Below, in pieces: positions 16,234 to 24,735 of a stretch of DNA of 60,032 nt. The notes under the pieces are model-generated. The model searched no databases. It worked only from the letters and a program-made list of their open reading frames with translations, and was not told where the DNA came from. Every line of letters starts with the position of its first letter. The stretch's first letter is position 1. This stretch comes from an uncultured Rhodospirillales bacterium (GTDB lineage: Bacteria > Pseudomonadota > Alphaproteobacteria > Acetobacterales > Acetobacteraceae), in NCBI GenBank assembly GCA_903893975.1, contig CAITOL010000029.1, positions 1-60,032 on the forward strand, read 5' to 3'. A program made the translations under genes and the position numbers.

Positions 16234-17372
16234 CTCCGATCACCCGATAATCCGCATTTCTTTCGGATCGATGATGCGGAAATTGTCGGAGACCTGGTCA
16301 CAGAACGTGGCCCATCGGCGTGGCACGTCGTTGCGCAGGAAGCCTAGGATGGCATCTGCGAAGTGTCTGATTGTCTTGTGTTCGCGGTTGTGGGTTATTG
16401 TTCTGTGCATGAGCCCCCATAGTCGCTCAATCGGGTTCAGATGGGGGCAATAGCTAGGGATACAGCGCAGTTTTATCCGACATTCCGGCCTTGCGAGCCA
16501 CGCGTGGACCGTCCTTGCATGATGGTAGCGCGCGTTGTCGAGGAAGACGTGGATCCGCCGTTTGCCGGGGTATCCGGCCTCGACCGCTTCGAGCAGGCGA
16601 ATCGTGCTGGCGTCATCGACATCGAGGGCCTCCAACATGACGGTCTGCCCAGTCTCGAGGTCGATCGTGCCATGGATATTGAGGTTCTGCCGTCCTGTCG
16701 TTTGTTCGAGGGCGATCTTGACTTCCTTCGGCGCCCAGCATGCGACCGGACGGGCCCGGTGGGTCGGATGCACCGCATCACCGAACAGCACCACTTCGTC
16801 GCCGCCCAGATGGTTGAGCAGACTTTTGTAAGGTGCGATAAACCGCGCCTGGCGCGCGTGGTCGAGCTTGCGCGCCACCGAGCGCGGTCGCCGATGCTCC
16901 ATGCCGAGGCGGTGCAGCAGCTTGATCAGTCCCGATCTCGCCTGATAGTCGATGCCAAATCGCGCGGAAATATAGATGCCGACCTCGCGAGAACTGCGCG
17001 GTAACGTCTCGCTGATCCAGTCCTTCAACTCCGCCTGCTACGCCTCGCTCAAGCGGCAATCACTGCCCTCGTGGTTCGACTGCACGAGCCACGCCAGACC
17101 CCCCTCCCCATAGACGCGATGCCAGCGCCGGACCGTGTCGTCATCGATCAGCAGAACCTGCGCGATGGCCTCGCAACTCATGCCACGATCCAGCAAAATG
17201 ATCGCGTTGGCCCGACGCGCCACGCCATGCGCCACCGACGTATCGCGCGCCAACGCAAGCAACGCTTGCCGCGCGGGTTCCTTGAGAACGCGCTTGCGGA
17301 TCATTCACAAACCAGAATCTACCTAACCGAGCCGACGCAAGGCCATTCACGCGGGTTGTCAGGGCGTCGGAA
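16234..17372 (-). mobile_element. IS630-family insertion sequence
   Basis: An element of about 1.14 kb bounded by TA dinucleotides (16232-16233 and 17373-17374), the target duplicated by IS630/Tc1-mariner elements. The termini are imperfect inverted repeats: 24 positions including the TA, of which 17 match (left end read inward TACTCCGATCACCCG, right end TATTCCGACGCCCTG). It carries one transposase gene on the minus strand, whose stop lies inside the left repeat. The insertion point separates two A/T-run hairpins (16212-16231 and 17376-17392), so it probably jumped into an intergenic double-hairpin sequence. Confidence 0.8.
16240..17304 (-). pseudogene. IS630 transposase split by an in-frame amber codon
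   Basis: The full frame is 355 codons. Residues 1-88 form the helix-turn-helix N-terminal domain (MSCEAIAQVLLIDDDTVRRW). A TAG at 17038-17040 follows, and the same frame continues with QAELKDWISETLP into the DDE catalytic domain. The catalytic acids appear intact: Asp in LFGDAVHP, Asp in FLDNARYHHA and Glu in NPIERLWG. There is no frame change, so this is a nonsense codon rather than the frameshift arrangement found in some IS630 members. Unless amber is read through, the enzyme is inactive; a TTG 9 bases downstream could give a DDE-only product. Confidence 0.8.
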
Positions 17373-17409
17373 TATTCCTTGTTTTCAAACAAAGAAGACC
17401 TTCCCTTCC

Positions 17410-18219
17410 CTAAACCCTCATCTCCAAACAAACCGGCACATGGTCCGACGTCTGCACCCAATCCCGGGCATCCTGCAAAATCTCATACCCTTTCAACCCT
17501 GCCGTTAAATCCGGCGTCGTCCAGATATGGTCCAACCGCCGCCCGCGATTGGATGCGCGCCAGTCCCGGTTGCGATACGACCACCAAGTGTAAAGCTTCT
17601 GGTCATCCGGCACGAAATGCCGCACCGCGTCGATAAACCCAGCCTCCCGCCAGCGGTTCAGCCCCTCGGTTTCCACCGGCGTATGGCTGACGATATCGAG
17701 CAACTGCTTGTGGCTCCACACGTCATGTTCCATCGGCGCAATATTCAGGTCGCCCATCAGCACCGTGCGCTGCAAGCCGCTGCGCGCCGCGAACCAATGC
17801 GTCGCCTCGGCCACGAAATCCAGCTTGTGGCCGAATTTCGGGTTCGCTTCCCGGTCCGGCACATCGCCGCCGGCCGGCACGTAGAAATTATTGATCTCCA
17901 CCGCCCCGCCCGGCACCTGCGCCAGCGCGGCCAGATGCCGGCAATCCCCTTTCTCGCACCAATCCGGCGCGATATCCTGCCGTTGCAGCGGCACCCGCGA
18001 CAGGATGGCGACGCCGTTATACCCCTTCATGCCCTTGAACAGCACGTGGTCGAACCCGAATGCCGCCACCCCGTCGGTGGGAAACAGCTCGTCCGGCACT
18101 TTGGTTTCCTGCAAACACAAAATATCCGGGTTCAGCGCCTCCACCACCTTGCCAATCAGCCCAAGCCGCAGCCGCAGGGAGTTGATATTCCAGGTAGCAA
18201 TCCGCAGCGTCTGGGCCAT
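17410..18219 (-). CDS. xthA: Exodeoxyribonuclease III
   Basis: A 269-residue AP endonuclease/3'-5' exonuclease of the exonuclease III family, acting in base-excision repair. Motifs in order: IATWNINSLRLRL (N-terminal Asn), LQETKVPDELFP (catalytic Glu), YNGVAILSR, FYVPAGGD, MGDLNIAP (Asp-Asn), WWSYR, RLDHIWTTPDL and the terminal TSDHVPVCLEM (catalytic Asp-His pair). It is complete and of normal length. It appears monocistronic, with a T-rich hairpin downstream near 17376-17400. Confidence 0.95.
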   Translation of the reverse strand: MAQTLRIATWNINSLRLRLGLIGKVVEALNPDILCLQETKVPDELFPTDGVAAFGFDHVLFKGMKGYNGVAILSRVPLQRQDIAPDWCEKGDCRHLAALAQVPGGAVEINNFYVPAGGDVPDREANPKFGHKLDFVAEATHWFAARSGLQRTVLMGDLNIAPMEHDVWSHKQLLDIVSHTPVETEGLNRWREAGFIDAVRHFVPDDQKLYTWWSYRNRDWRASNRGRRLDHIWTTPDLTAGLKGYEILQDARDWVQTSDHVPVCLEMRV

Positions 18220-18296
18220 TGGCGGGGGTTCCGTATGCGATAAACCGGGCCTTCTCTTTTAGCGAACCGGCCCGGCTGTCAAGCAAGCCCGACGAT

Positions 18297-19562
18297 TTAC
18301 CCCGCCGGGCCCAGCAGCAGGTCGATCGCCGCCGTCCAGGAAAAATCCGGCCCGCCCAAGCCGCTGCCATCGCGCGGGTCGAAATACTCCCAAAACCCGT
18401 TCAACTCGACCAAGGCGTGGGTATCCGCCCGGATGCGCCCGGCGACCGCCGCCGCGCCATAGGCCGCGAACCCCTCGGCGATCATCCAGTTCACCACCGA
18501 CCAGATCGGCCCGCGCCAGTAGCGGCGCGGCTCATACAGCGCGTCCTCCGGGTCGGTGGACGGCACCAGATATTTCACCTTCCCCGCCCAGCGTTCCAAC
18601 GTCTGCCCCAGCTGCGCCGCCTGGGCCGGCGTGGCCGTGCCGGACCATAGCGGCAGATACCCGGCCGAGGTGCCAACGCGGATCGGCGTATCGGAAACCA
18701 AATCGCGGGAGTAGAAAATCCCCGCCTCCGCGTCCCATTGCCGGCCAATCGCGGCCTGCATGCGCGGGATATCGGCCGCCAGCGCCGCCTGTTCCGCCGG
18801 GGTGCCGAACCGCTCCGCCAAGGCCAGCAGATCGCGCGTCGCCCGCAGCAGAATGGCGTTGGTGCCAATATCGGCTACCCGGAACGGGCTCGCCGCCAGC
18901 ATCCGCGCCGGGTCCCAGTCCACCCCGCGGAACGTATCCACCAGGTGGATATAGCGCTGATAGTCATGCGCCCGGGGCCGCATCGTCGGGTCCACCACGC
19001 CGGTGTCACGCCGCACGATCTCGGTCACCGTCTCCTGCGGCACCCGCGCCAGCGGGCTGTCCCAGGCCGGGGAGTTGTCGCCACCGGTCTCCCACGGGTG
19101 CAACGTCGTCACCAGCCCGGTGCGCTGCGGGTCGCGGGTGTTGCGCCACCAGTCATGGTAGCGGATCAGCCCCGGATAAATCCGCGCCAGCCGCGCCTCC
19201 GCCGCCGCGCGGTCGGTCGCATGGTCCCACAAGCGCCGCGCGGCGGAGGCCAGCACCGGGCTTTGGGTAATCCCTGATGTCGGCAAGGTCTGTTTCGTGC
19301 CCCACACCCCCGGCCCGGGAAAATAGTTATCCGCCGGGGCATGAAACACGATATGCGGCACCAGCCCGTTATCCCACTGGCCCTTCAGCAACAGGTCGAT
19401 TTCATCGAAGGCGCGGGATTGATCAAAGCAGCCAAACCCCATGGCCACGAAGGCGGAATCCCAGTTCCACTGAAACGGATAGATGCGCGGATTGGGCACG
19501 GTGTAACCGCCACGGTCATTGGCGCGCAAAGTGCCTTGGGCGGCGTCGATACGGTCTTGCAT
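18297..19562 (-). CDS. GH63-type glycoside hydrolase (MGH1/glucosylglycerate hydrolase-like)
   Basis: A 421-residue (alpha/alpha)6-barrel glycosidase without signal peptide, so cytosolic. Conserved stretches are IYPFQWNWDSAFVAMG near the N-terminus, LHPWETGGDNSPAWDSPL in the middle (general acid Asp expected here), YWRGPIWSVVNWMI, and FWEYFDPRDGSGLGG near the end (general base Glu). This set is typical of GH63 members that hydrolyse mannosylglycerate or glucosylglycerate, and of related short alpha-glucosidases. It begins 2 bases after the ABC ATPase gene and ends a LacI-regulated uptake operon, so it most likely cleaves the imported glycoside. The exact substrate is an inference. Confidence 0.8.
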   Translation of the reverse strand: MQDRIDAAQGTLRANDRGGYTVPNPRIYPFQWNWDSAFVAMGFGCFDQSRAFDEIDLLLKGQWDNGLVPHIVFHAPADNYFPGPGVWGTKQTLPTSGITQSPVLASAARRLWDHATDRAAAEARLARIYPGLIRYHDWWRNTRDPQRTGLVTTLHPWETGGDNSPAWDSPLARVPQETVTEIVRRDTGVVDPTMRPRAHDYQRYIHLVDTFRGVDWDPARMLAASPFRVADIGTNAILLRATRDLLALAERFGTPAEQAALAADIPRMQAAIGRQWDAEAGIFYSRDLVSDTPIRVGTSAGYLPLWSGTATPAQAAQLGQTLERWAGKVKYLVPSTDPEDALYEPRRYWRGPIWSVVNWMIAEGFAAYGAAAVAGRIRADTHALVELNGFWEYFDPRDGSGLGGPDFSWTAAIDLLLGPAG

Positions 19563-19564
19563 GG

Positions 19565-20563
19565 TTATCCTGCGGCTTGAGCTAAGGCGTTCCCGGTCGC
19601 GGCATCCATCCAGCGGATGCGGTCCGGGCGGGGGCGAAGAAACAGGGTGGCGCCAGCGGCAATCACGTGCTCGCCCGGCAGCGCCACGCGCACCACCTGG
19701 CCGTCGGTGGTCCCGGTCAGCAAGGTCTGCGCGCCCAGCGGTTCGACCACGCTCACCCGAAACGGCAATCCGGCGCCCGCGTCCACCAGGTCGATATCCT
19801 CCGGCCGGATGCCCATCAGCCGCCCGGCATCGGCGCGCAGAAAATTCATCGGTGGGGAGCCGACGAAACTGCCGACGAAGCGGGTGGCCGGGCTGTGGTA
19901 AATCGCGCTCGGGCTACCGATTTGCTCGATCCGTCCGCCATGCAGCACCGCAATCCGGTCGGCCAGCGCCATCGCCTCGGTCTGGTCATGGGTGACGTAA
20001 ATCGTGGTGGTGCCGGCCTCGCGCAGCACATCCTTCAACTCCGCCCGCATATCCAGCCGCAGCAGCGCATCCAGGTTGGACAGCGGCTCATCCATCAGCA
20101 GCAATGCCGGCTCCACCGCCAAGGCGCGCGCCACCGCCACACGCTGGCGCTGCCCGCCAGACAGCTGCGCCGGGTAGCGATCGAGATATGGCGCCAACTG
20201 CAACAATTCCGCCGTGCGTGCCACCTGCCGGTCGATCCGCGTCCGTTCGGCACGCGCCATTTTCAGTCCGAAGGCAATATTGTCACACACGCGCAAATGC
20301 GGAAACACCGCGTAATTCTGGAACACCATCGCCAGCCCCCGCGCGCGCGGCGGCAGGTTGGTCACATCCCGCCCACCGATCAGCACCCGCCCAGTCGTTG
20401 CGGTTTCCAATCCGGCGATAATGCGCAGCAGCGTCGTCTTACCGCAGCCGGACGGGCCAAGCAGGGCGACGAACTCCCGGTCCGCCACCGCCAGATCCAG
20501 TGCCGCCAACGCGACGGTGTTGCCGAAGGCTTTACTGATGCCGTCGATCACAATGCCGGCCAT
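19565..20563 (-). CDS. ABC transporter ATP-binding protein, UgpC/MalK type
   Basis: A 332-residue carbohydrate-importer ATPase. Walker A is GPSGCGKTT (about 37-45), the signature LSGGQRQRVAVARAL and the Walker B/D-loop LLLMDEPLSNLDALL follow, and the H-loop is in YVTHDQTEAM. The C-terminal third contains a TOBE/OB-fold regulatory region (GIRPEDIDLV and LFLRPRPDRIRW), as in sugar ATPases shared by CUT1 systems. It is the fourth gene of the operon, 12 bases after the second permease gene. It energises uptake of the ligand bound by the product of the 22224-23543 gene. Confidence 0.95.
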   Translation of the reverse strand: MAGIVIDGISKAFGNTVALAALDLAVADREFVALLGPSGCGKTTLLRIIAGLETATTGRVLIGGRDVTNLPPRARGLAMVFQNYAVFPHLRVCDNIAFGLKMARAERTRIDRQVARTAELLQLAPYLDRYPAQLSGGQRQRVAVARALAVEPALLLMDEPLSNLDALLRLDMRAELKDVLREAGTTTIYVTHDQTEAMALADRIAVLHGGRIEQIGSPSAIYHSPATRFVGSFVGSPPMNFLRADAGRLMGIRPEDIDLVDAGAGLPFRVSVVEPLGAQTLLTGTTDGQVVRVALPGEHVIAAGATLFLRPRPDRIRWMDAATGNALAQAAG

Positions 20564-20575
20564 GTCAGAACTCCC

Positions 20576-21379
20576 TCATCGGCTTGCGATGCCCCACATG
20601 GCGAACAGATGCCGCCGAACCAGAAAGATGAAGCCGACGCTTGGCACAATCAGCAGCAGGCCGCCGGCGAATTGATAGGTCAGCGGGCTATCTGCCAGCA
20701 CCGCCAGCAAATACGCCGTCAACGTCCGGTTGCGCGCCGACAGCACGGAGGCCGCGAACACCTCGTTCCACGAAATCACGAAAGCGAAAATCGCCGTCGC
20801 CACCACGCCCGGCGCCGCCAATGGCAGCACCACCCGCCACGCCGCCGAAAGCCGGGTGCAGCCGAACACCCAGGCCGCTTCCTCCAATTCGCGCGGAATG
20901 GCCTGAAACAAACTGGCCGAGACCAGCACCGCGAACGGCAGCGCCAGCGCCGTATGCATCAGCGCCACCCCCAGCGCCGTGTCGTACAAGCCCAGGCGGA
21001 TAAACCCGACCGTGAGCGGCAGGGCCAGAATGCCCACCGGAAACGCCCGCGTCAGCAGGATCATCACCCGGAACACATTGGCCCCGCGGAAACTGTAGCG
21101 CGCCAGCGCGTAGCCCGCCGGCAGGCCCAGGGCGACGGAAAACACCATGCACAGCACGGCCACTTCAAAGCTGATCCACAGCGCCCGGCCCACGCCTTCG
21201 ATGGCCAGAAACACCCGCAGCGTATCCAGCGACATCTGTGTTGGGACCAGCGGCTTCGGCCAGGCGGCAATCAACGCCTGCCCGCCCAGCGCGTTGGCGG
21301 CGATCAGCCAGATCGGCACCAGCACCCAGGCGCACAGCACCACCACCCCCAGCAGATAAATCCCCCGCCGCGTCGTCAT
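20576..21379 (-). CDS. CUT1-type sugar ABC permease, second subunit
   Basis: A 267-residue inner-membrane permease with six predicted helices, of the MalG/UgpE type. The coupling EAA loop reads FQAIPRELEEAAWVFGCT, followed by LPLAAPGV. The ATG at 21379 (MTTRRGIYLLG) overlaps the stop of the preceding permease gene by 4 bases; a longer open frame to 21502 is antisense-like and lacks membrane character. It pairs with the MalF-like subunit encoded upstream. Confidence 0.92.
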   Translation of the reverse strand: MTTRRGIYLLGVVVLCAWVLVPIWLIAANALGGQALIAAWPKPLVPTQMSLDTLRVFLAIEGVGRALWISFEVAVLCMVFSVALGLPAGYALARYSFRGANVFRVMILLTRAFPVGILALPLTVGFIRLGLYDTALGVALMHTALALPFAVLVSASLFQAIPRELEEAAWVFGCTRLSAAWRVVLPLAAPGVVATAIFAFVISWNEVFAASVLSARNRTLTAYLLAVLADSPLTYQFAGGLLLIVPSVGFIFLVRRHLFAMWGIASR

Positions 21380-22221
21380 GCCCGTTGCGCCGCCGGGGTG
21401 CGCAGCACCCGCAGATACACCACCGTGGCGGCGAGGGAGATCCCCATCACCACCACCGCATACGCCGCCGCAATCGCCGGCGCCTGGTTGAAGTGCTGCC
21501 AAGTATACGCCTCGCTCACCAGCACCGGGAAATTGCGCCCGCCAATCGCCAGCACCACCGCAAAGGCTTCAAACGCCAGCACGGTCCGCAAAATCAGCGC
21601 CGACTGAATGGACGGTTTCAGCAACGGTAACGTCACCCGCAGAAAAATCTTCCACGGCGAAGCACCGAACACCGAGGCCGCTTCGGCATATTCCTTCGGC
21701 ACCAGTTGCAGCCCGGCGACCAGCACCACCATCACAATCGCGGTCGAACGCCAAATTTCGGCAATCACAATCGCGGCAAACAACGCCATCGGCGTCTCGT
21801 ACGTCAGCCAGCTCTCCGGCCCGTTGATGATGCCAAGGTGGAACAGCACCGTGTTGAGGTAGCCCTGGTCGTTCAACAACGCCAGCCACACCAGCCCCGC
21901 CGCCAGATCGGACAGGCCGAGCGGGATGGTCCAGATCCACAGCACCAGATCCCGCCCCGCCCGCAAATGGCCGAGCATGACCGCCATCCCCAGCGCCGCG
22001 AGCATCTGTAACGGCACCGCAACACCCACCAGCCGGAAGGTGTTGACCACCGCATCGTTAAAGTTCAGGTCCTCGGCCATCTGGACGAAATTGCCCAGAC
22101 CGAAGCCGGTGCCAGTCTGGAACGCCAGCGCGATGGTCTGCACCAGCGGCACACAGAACAGCACCGCGAGAAAGACGAACGCGGGCGCGACCAGCAGATA
22201 GGGCAGGGCCCGCCCGCGCAT
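21376..22221 (-). CDS. CUT1-type sugar ABC permease, first subunit
   Basis: An inner-membrane permease of about 281 residues, MalF/UgpA type, with six predicted helices beginning at RALPYLLVAPAFVFLAVLF and an EAA loop (QLVPKEYAEAASVFGASPW). Three ATG codons lie in tandem at 22221, 22224 and 22227. The one at 22221 is preferred because the AGGTG site then lies 8 bases upstream; the one at 22227 would overlap the binding-protein stop by 4 bases. Forms the translocation pore with the following subunit. Confidence 0.92.
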   Translation of the reverse strand: MRGRALPYLLVAPAFVFLAVLFCVPLVQTIALAFQTGTGFGLGNFVQMAEDLNFNDAVVNTFRLVGVAVPLQMLAALGMAVMLGHLRAGRDLVLWIWTIPLGLSDLAAGLVWLALLNDQGYLNTVLFHLGIINGPESWLTYETPMALFAAIVIAEIWRSTAIVMVVLVAGLQLVPKEYAEAASVFGASPWKIFLRVTLPLLKPSIQSALILRTVLAFEAFAVVLAIGGRNFPVLVSEAYTWQHFNQAPAIAAAYAVVVMGISLAATVVYLRVLRTPAAQRA

Positions 22222-22223
22222 CA

Positions 22224-23543
22224 TCATTTCACCTGGCAGGCGCCGGTGCTGACCGGGTCCGGCTGCCAGCACGGCGCGTTGGTTTCGTTCATAATCCGCT
22301 GCAACGCCTCACCCTGGCGGTCCAGGGTCGCGCGCACCGGCTCGCCACGGATCACAATGCGCTGGAAGGTGTCGAGGAACACCTTGTCAAACTCGCCGCC
22401 TTTCGCCCCCAGCCCAATCGGCAGCAGCGCCCCCACCGCATCCTTCGCCCCGCCGGTGGCGGCAATGGCGGATACGGCCAGCTTCAGCCCCGGCGACAGA
22501 TCCGGCGGCAGCGGCGCATTGACCGTGGGGAAAAAGCCAACCTCACGCGCCGTCACCAGGGCGGTGCTCGGCTGAGTCAGATAGCCGATCAGCTTGCGCG
22601 CGCCCTCGGCATCCGGCGCGCCTTTCAGCACGCTCAGTCCGACCACAACCGGCATCCAGCCGCGCCCCTTCGGGCCGGCCGGCGCCGGGAAGGTGACGAA
22701 ATCCCCCGGCTGCTTTTCCAACGCGCCCAGCAAGCGGGCCACATGGTCGAAACCCACCCACACATCGCCGTTCAGCAGCGCTTCCTGCATGAAGTTGATC
22801 GAGGTGGAATTCGGCGTCACCGTTTTCCACAGCGCGGCAAATTCGCTCCAGCCGCGCTCGGCCTCGGCGGATTTAAACGTCGTCACCACCCCGCCGGTAT
22901 AAGACGGCAGCAGAAAGCCCTCGAAGAACCGATGCATCAACCCAGTCGGCCCGGCGGGGAAGCCCACCATCCGCTTGCCGGTCGCCTTCTGCATCGCCTC
23001 GCCCCACTGGCGCAGCTGGTCATAGGTCAGGGCGTTGATATCCGCCCCCGCCGGCAAATACGGCAGCGCCTTTTTGTTGGCGACCATGAAATACGTCGCC
23101 TGCATCCAGGGAATATACAGCTGATGCTCGGTGCCCAGTCGGCCCATTTTCAGCAGATCCGGCGCAAAGCCGCGGCTGGCGAGCGCGGCTGCCAGATCAT
23201 CCAGCGGCAGCAACGCGCCCGACGGCACCAGCGTCGCCAGATCGCCATGATTGGCGCCGAGCACGCTGGAGACATGGGCATTGCCCTCCAGCTCCGCCCG
23301 CACCCGGGTCAGCAGCGCCGGCGGCTGGTCCGGCAGGAACTCCACCTTGCCCGGATAATCCTTGAGGATCACGGTGCGCATTTTCTGCGCTTCCTCGATC
23401 GGCGCCAACGCGCCAGAGCTGAACGCCAGATCGGCCGCCTGGGCCGGCCGGCCGGCCAGCCCGGCCAGCACCGCCAGCGCGAGCGCCGGCGCGGCGCCCC
23501 AGATCCTGCGGCTAAAGCCGCGAGAGGTGCGGATTGGTTGCAT
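22224..23543 (-). CDS. ABC transporter substrate-binding protein, family 1 (sugar)
   Basis: A 439-residue periplasmic carbohydrate-binding protein. A signal peptide with an RR-containing n-region (RGFSRRIWG) ends near RPAQA (about residue 36). Class 1 features include LRQWGEAMQKATGKRMVGF, NGDVWVGFDH and LIGYLTQPST. It has a strong GGGAG site upstream of the ATG at 23543, and its 5' end overlaps the end of the lacI-type gene by 32 bases on the same strand, so the repressor heads the transport operon. It binds the glycoside that the GH63 enzyme presumably hydrolyses. Confidence 0.9.
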   Translation of the reverse strand: MQPIRTSRGFSRRIWGAAPALALAVLAGLAGRPAQAADLAFSSGALAPIEEAQKMRTVILKDYPGKVEFLPDQPPALLTRVRAELEGNAHVSSVLGANHGDLATLVPSGALLPLDDLAAALASRGFAPDLLKMGRLGTEHQLYIPWMQATYFMVANKKALPYLPAGADINALTYDQLRQWGEAMQKATGKRMVGFPAGPTGLMHRFFEGFLLPSYTGGVVTTFKSAEAERGWSEFAALWKTVTPNSTSINFMQEALLNGDVWVGFDHVARLLGALEKQPGDFVTFPAPAGPKGRGWMPVVVGLSVLKGAPDAEGARKLIGYLTQPSTALVTAREVGFFPTVNAPLPPDLSPGLKLAVSAIAATGGAKDAVGALLPIGLGAKGGEFDKVFLDTFQRIVIRGEPVRATLDRQGEALQRIMNETNAPCWQPDPVSTGACQVK

Positions 23544-24567
23544 GTTTCGGCTCCCTGTTTTGCTGTGTTTGTGGGTCTTGTAACGCCAGCCCGTCAGAGG
23601 CACGGGCCACCAGCGTGGCCGGCCAGACTTCCTGCATCGCATCCGGGGCCGCCCCGGCGATGCGGGCCAGCAGCATTTCCACCATCCGCCGCGCCGCCCG
23701 CTCAATCGGCTGGGCAATCGTGGTCAGCGGCGGGCTGGTATAGGTCGCCAGCGGCAGGTCATCGAAGCCGATGATCGACACATCCCGGCCCACCACCAGC
23801 CCGGCATCGGCCACCGCATGCAGCGCGCCGACGGCAATCCGGTCGGTGGCGCACAGCACCGCGGTCGGGCCGTCGGTGCGCAGCAGGTCGCGCATCGCCT
23901 GGAAGCCGTTTTCCTCCGTCGCCTCCACCCGGCGCAGCGGCCCGGGCGCCCCCAGCGCCGCCAGCCAGCCGGCCTCGCGATACTGCGCGAACATGTAGCT
24001 GTCCGGCGCGTTGATCAGCCCGATCCGCCGATGGCCGAAGCCCAGCAGGCGCTCCGTCGCCTCCCGGCAGGCGGTCTCCCCGTCGATATCGACATAGGCA
24101 AACGCCCGGCTGGTTTCCGACCGGCCATGCGCCACGAAAGGAAAGCTCTGGTCCAGCAGATAGGCGATGCGCTCATCATGCCGCCGGGTGCGGGCGAGCA
24201 GAATCCCATCCACCTTGCGGTTTTCCACCAGGCTGCGATAGGCGCGCATCTCATCGGCACCCGGGCGCGCGGTGGTCACCAGCAGATCAAGCCCCGCCGC
24301 CGCCAGCGCTGGCCCGATTGCGGAGAGCATGCGCAGAAAAAACGGATCGTCGAACTGCCCCGCCGCCGTAGGCAACACCACGCCCACCGCTTCCGCCCGG
24401 CCACGCCGCAAGCGCCGGGCCGCCGCGTTCGGCCGATAGTCAATCCGCGCCGCCTCCGCCGTCACACGCGCCCGGGTGGCGGCGGACACATCATCGTAGC
24501 CCGCCAGCGCCCGCGAGACGGTGGTGACCGAGAGTCCAAGCGTACCAGCAATTTGGGCGAGAGACAC
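23512..24567 (-). CDS. LacI-family transcriptional repressor
   Basis: A 351-residue regulator: N-terminal LacI helix-turn-helix (SLAQIAGTLGLSVTTVSRAL) and hinge (NAAARRLRRGRA), then a periplasmic-binding-protein-like ligand domain (GFGHRRIGLINAP, VLCATDRIAVGAL, IIGFDDLPLATYTSPPLTTI). The GTG at 24567 puts the HTH at the extreme N-terminus, as in the family; an upstream in-frame start at 24633 would add an unusual 22-residue extension. It is the first gene of the sugar operon, and two operator-like sequences lie directly upstream, so autoregulation and control of the transport genes are likely. The inducer would be the imported sugar. Confidence 0.93.
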   Translation of the reverse strand: MSLAQIAGTLGLSVTTVSRALAGYDDVSAATRARVTAEAARIDYRPNAAARRLRRGRAEAVGVVLPTAAGQFDDPFFLRMLSAIGPALAAAGLDLLVTTARPGADEMRAYRSLVENRKVDGILLARTRRHDERIAYLLDQSFPFVAHGRSETSRAFAYVDIDGETACREATERLLGFGHRRIGLINAPDSYMFAQYREAGWLAALGAPGPLRRVEATEENGFQAMRDLLRTDGPTAVLCATDRIAVGALHAVADAGLVVGRDVSIIGFDDLPLATYTSPPLTTIAQPIERAARRMVEMLLARIAGAAPDAMQEVWPATLVARASDGLALQDPQTQQNREPKHATNPHLSRL

Positions 24568-24579
24568 GGGCAGGACGAT

Positions 24580-24626
24580 CCAAAACGTTTTTGTTATGCG
24601 GAAATCGCTATTCCGAATCGTTTTGG
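24580..24626 (-). promoter_or_regulatory. Probable LacI-family operators upstream of the repressor gene
   Basis: AAAACGTTTT (24582-24591) is a perfect palindrome centred on CG, the classic form of LacI-family operators. A second related site AATCGTTTTGG (24616-24626) lies 35 bases further upstream, and the outer arms CCAAAACG and CGTTTTGG form a longer inverted repeat. Both sites are within 60 bases of the lacI-type start, as expected for autorepression. Confidence 0.65.
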
Positions 24627-24665
24627 AAGTCAATTTCCTCGTATGACCCGCGCGGCCCCGCGCAC

Positions 24666-24697
24666 AAAAAAAGCTGCCGGCGTGGTTCGCCGGCAGC
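24666..24697 (-). terminator. Rho-independent terminator after the metE-like gene
   Basis: A perfect 10-base stem (GCTGCCGGCG and CGCCGGCAGC) with a 5-base loop, followed on the minus strand by seven T residues. A six-base T-run also lies on the plus-strand side, so it could work both ways. It separates the metE-like gene from the downstream lacI-type operon. Confidence 0.9.
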
Positions 24698-24735
24698 CCC
24701 TTTTTTCACGCGTCAACTGCGGCGCGGTGTGGCGC

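Noticed and set aside
12091-16347. Long plus-strand open frames (792 and 615 codons) opposite the amidohydrolase and binding-protein genes
   Set aside because: They are antisense to well-supported genes and arise from high-GC third positions; the translations are rich in Arg, His and Gly and have no domains.
18245-18275. Inverted repeat CCGGGCC/GGCCCGG between the GH63 and xthA genes
   Set aside because: 17-base loop, no T-run; probably chance in GC-rich DNA.
19667-21607. Plus-strand open frame of 646 codons across the ABC transporter genes
   Set aside because: Antisense to the ATPase and permease genes; Gln/Arg/His-rich low-complexity translation.
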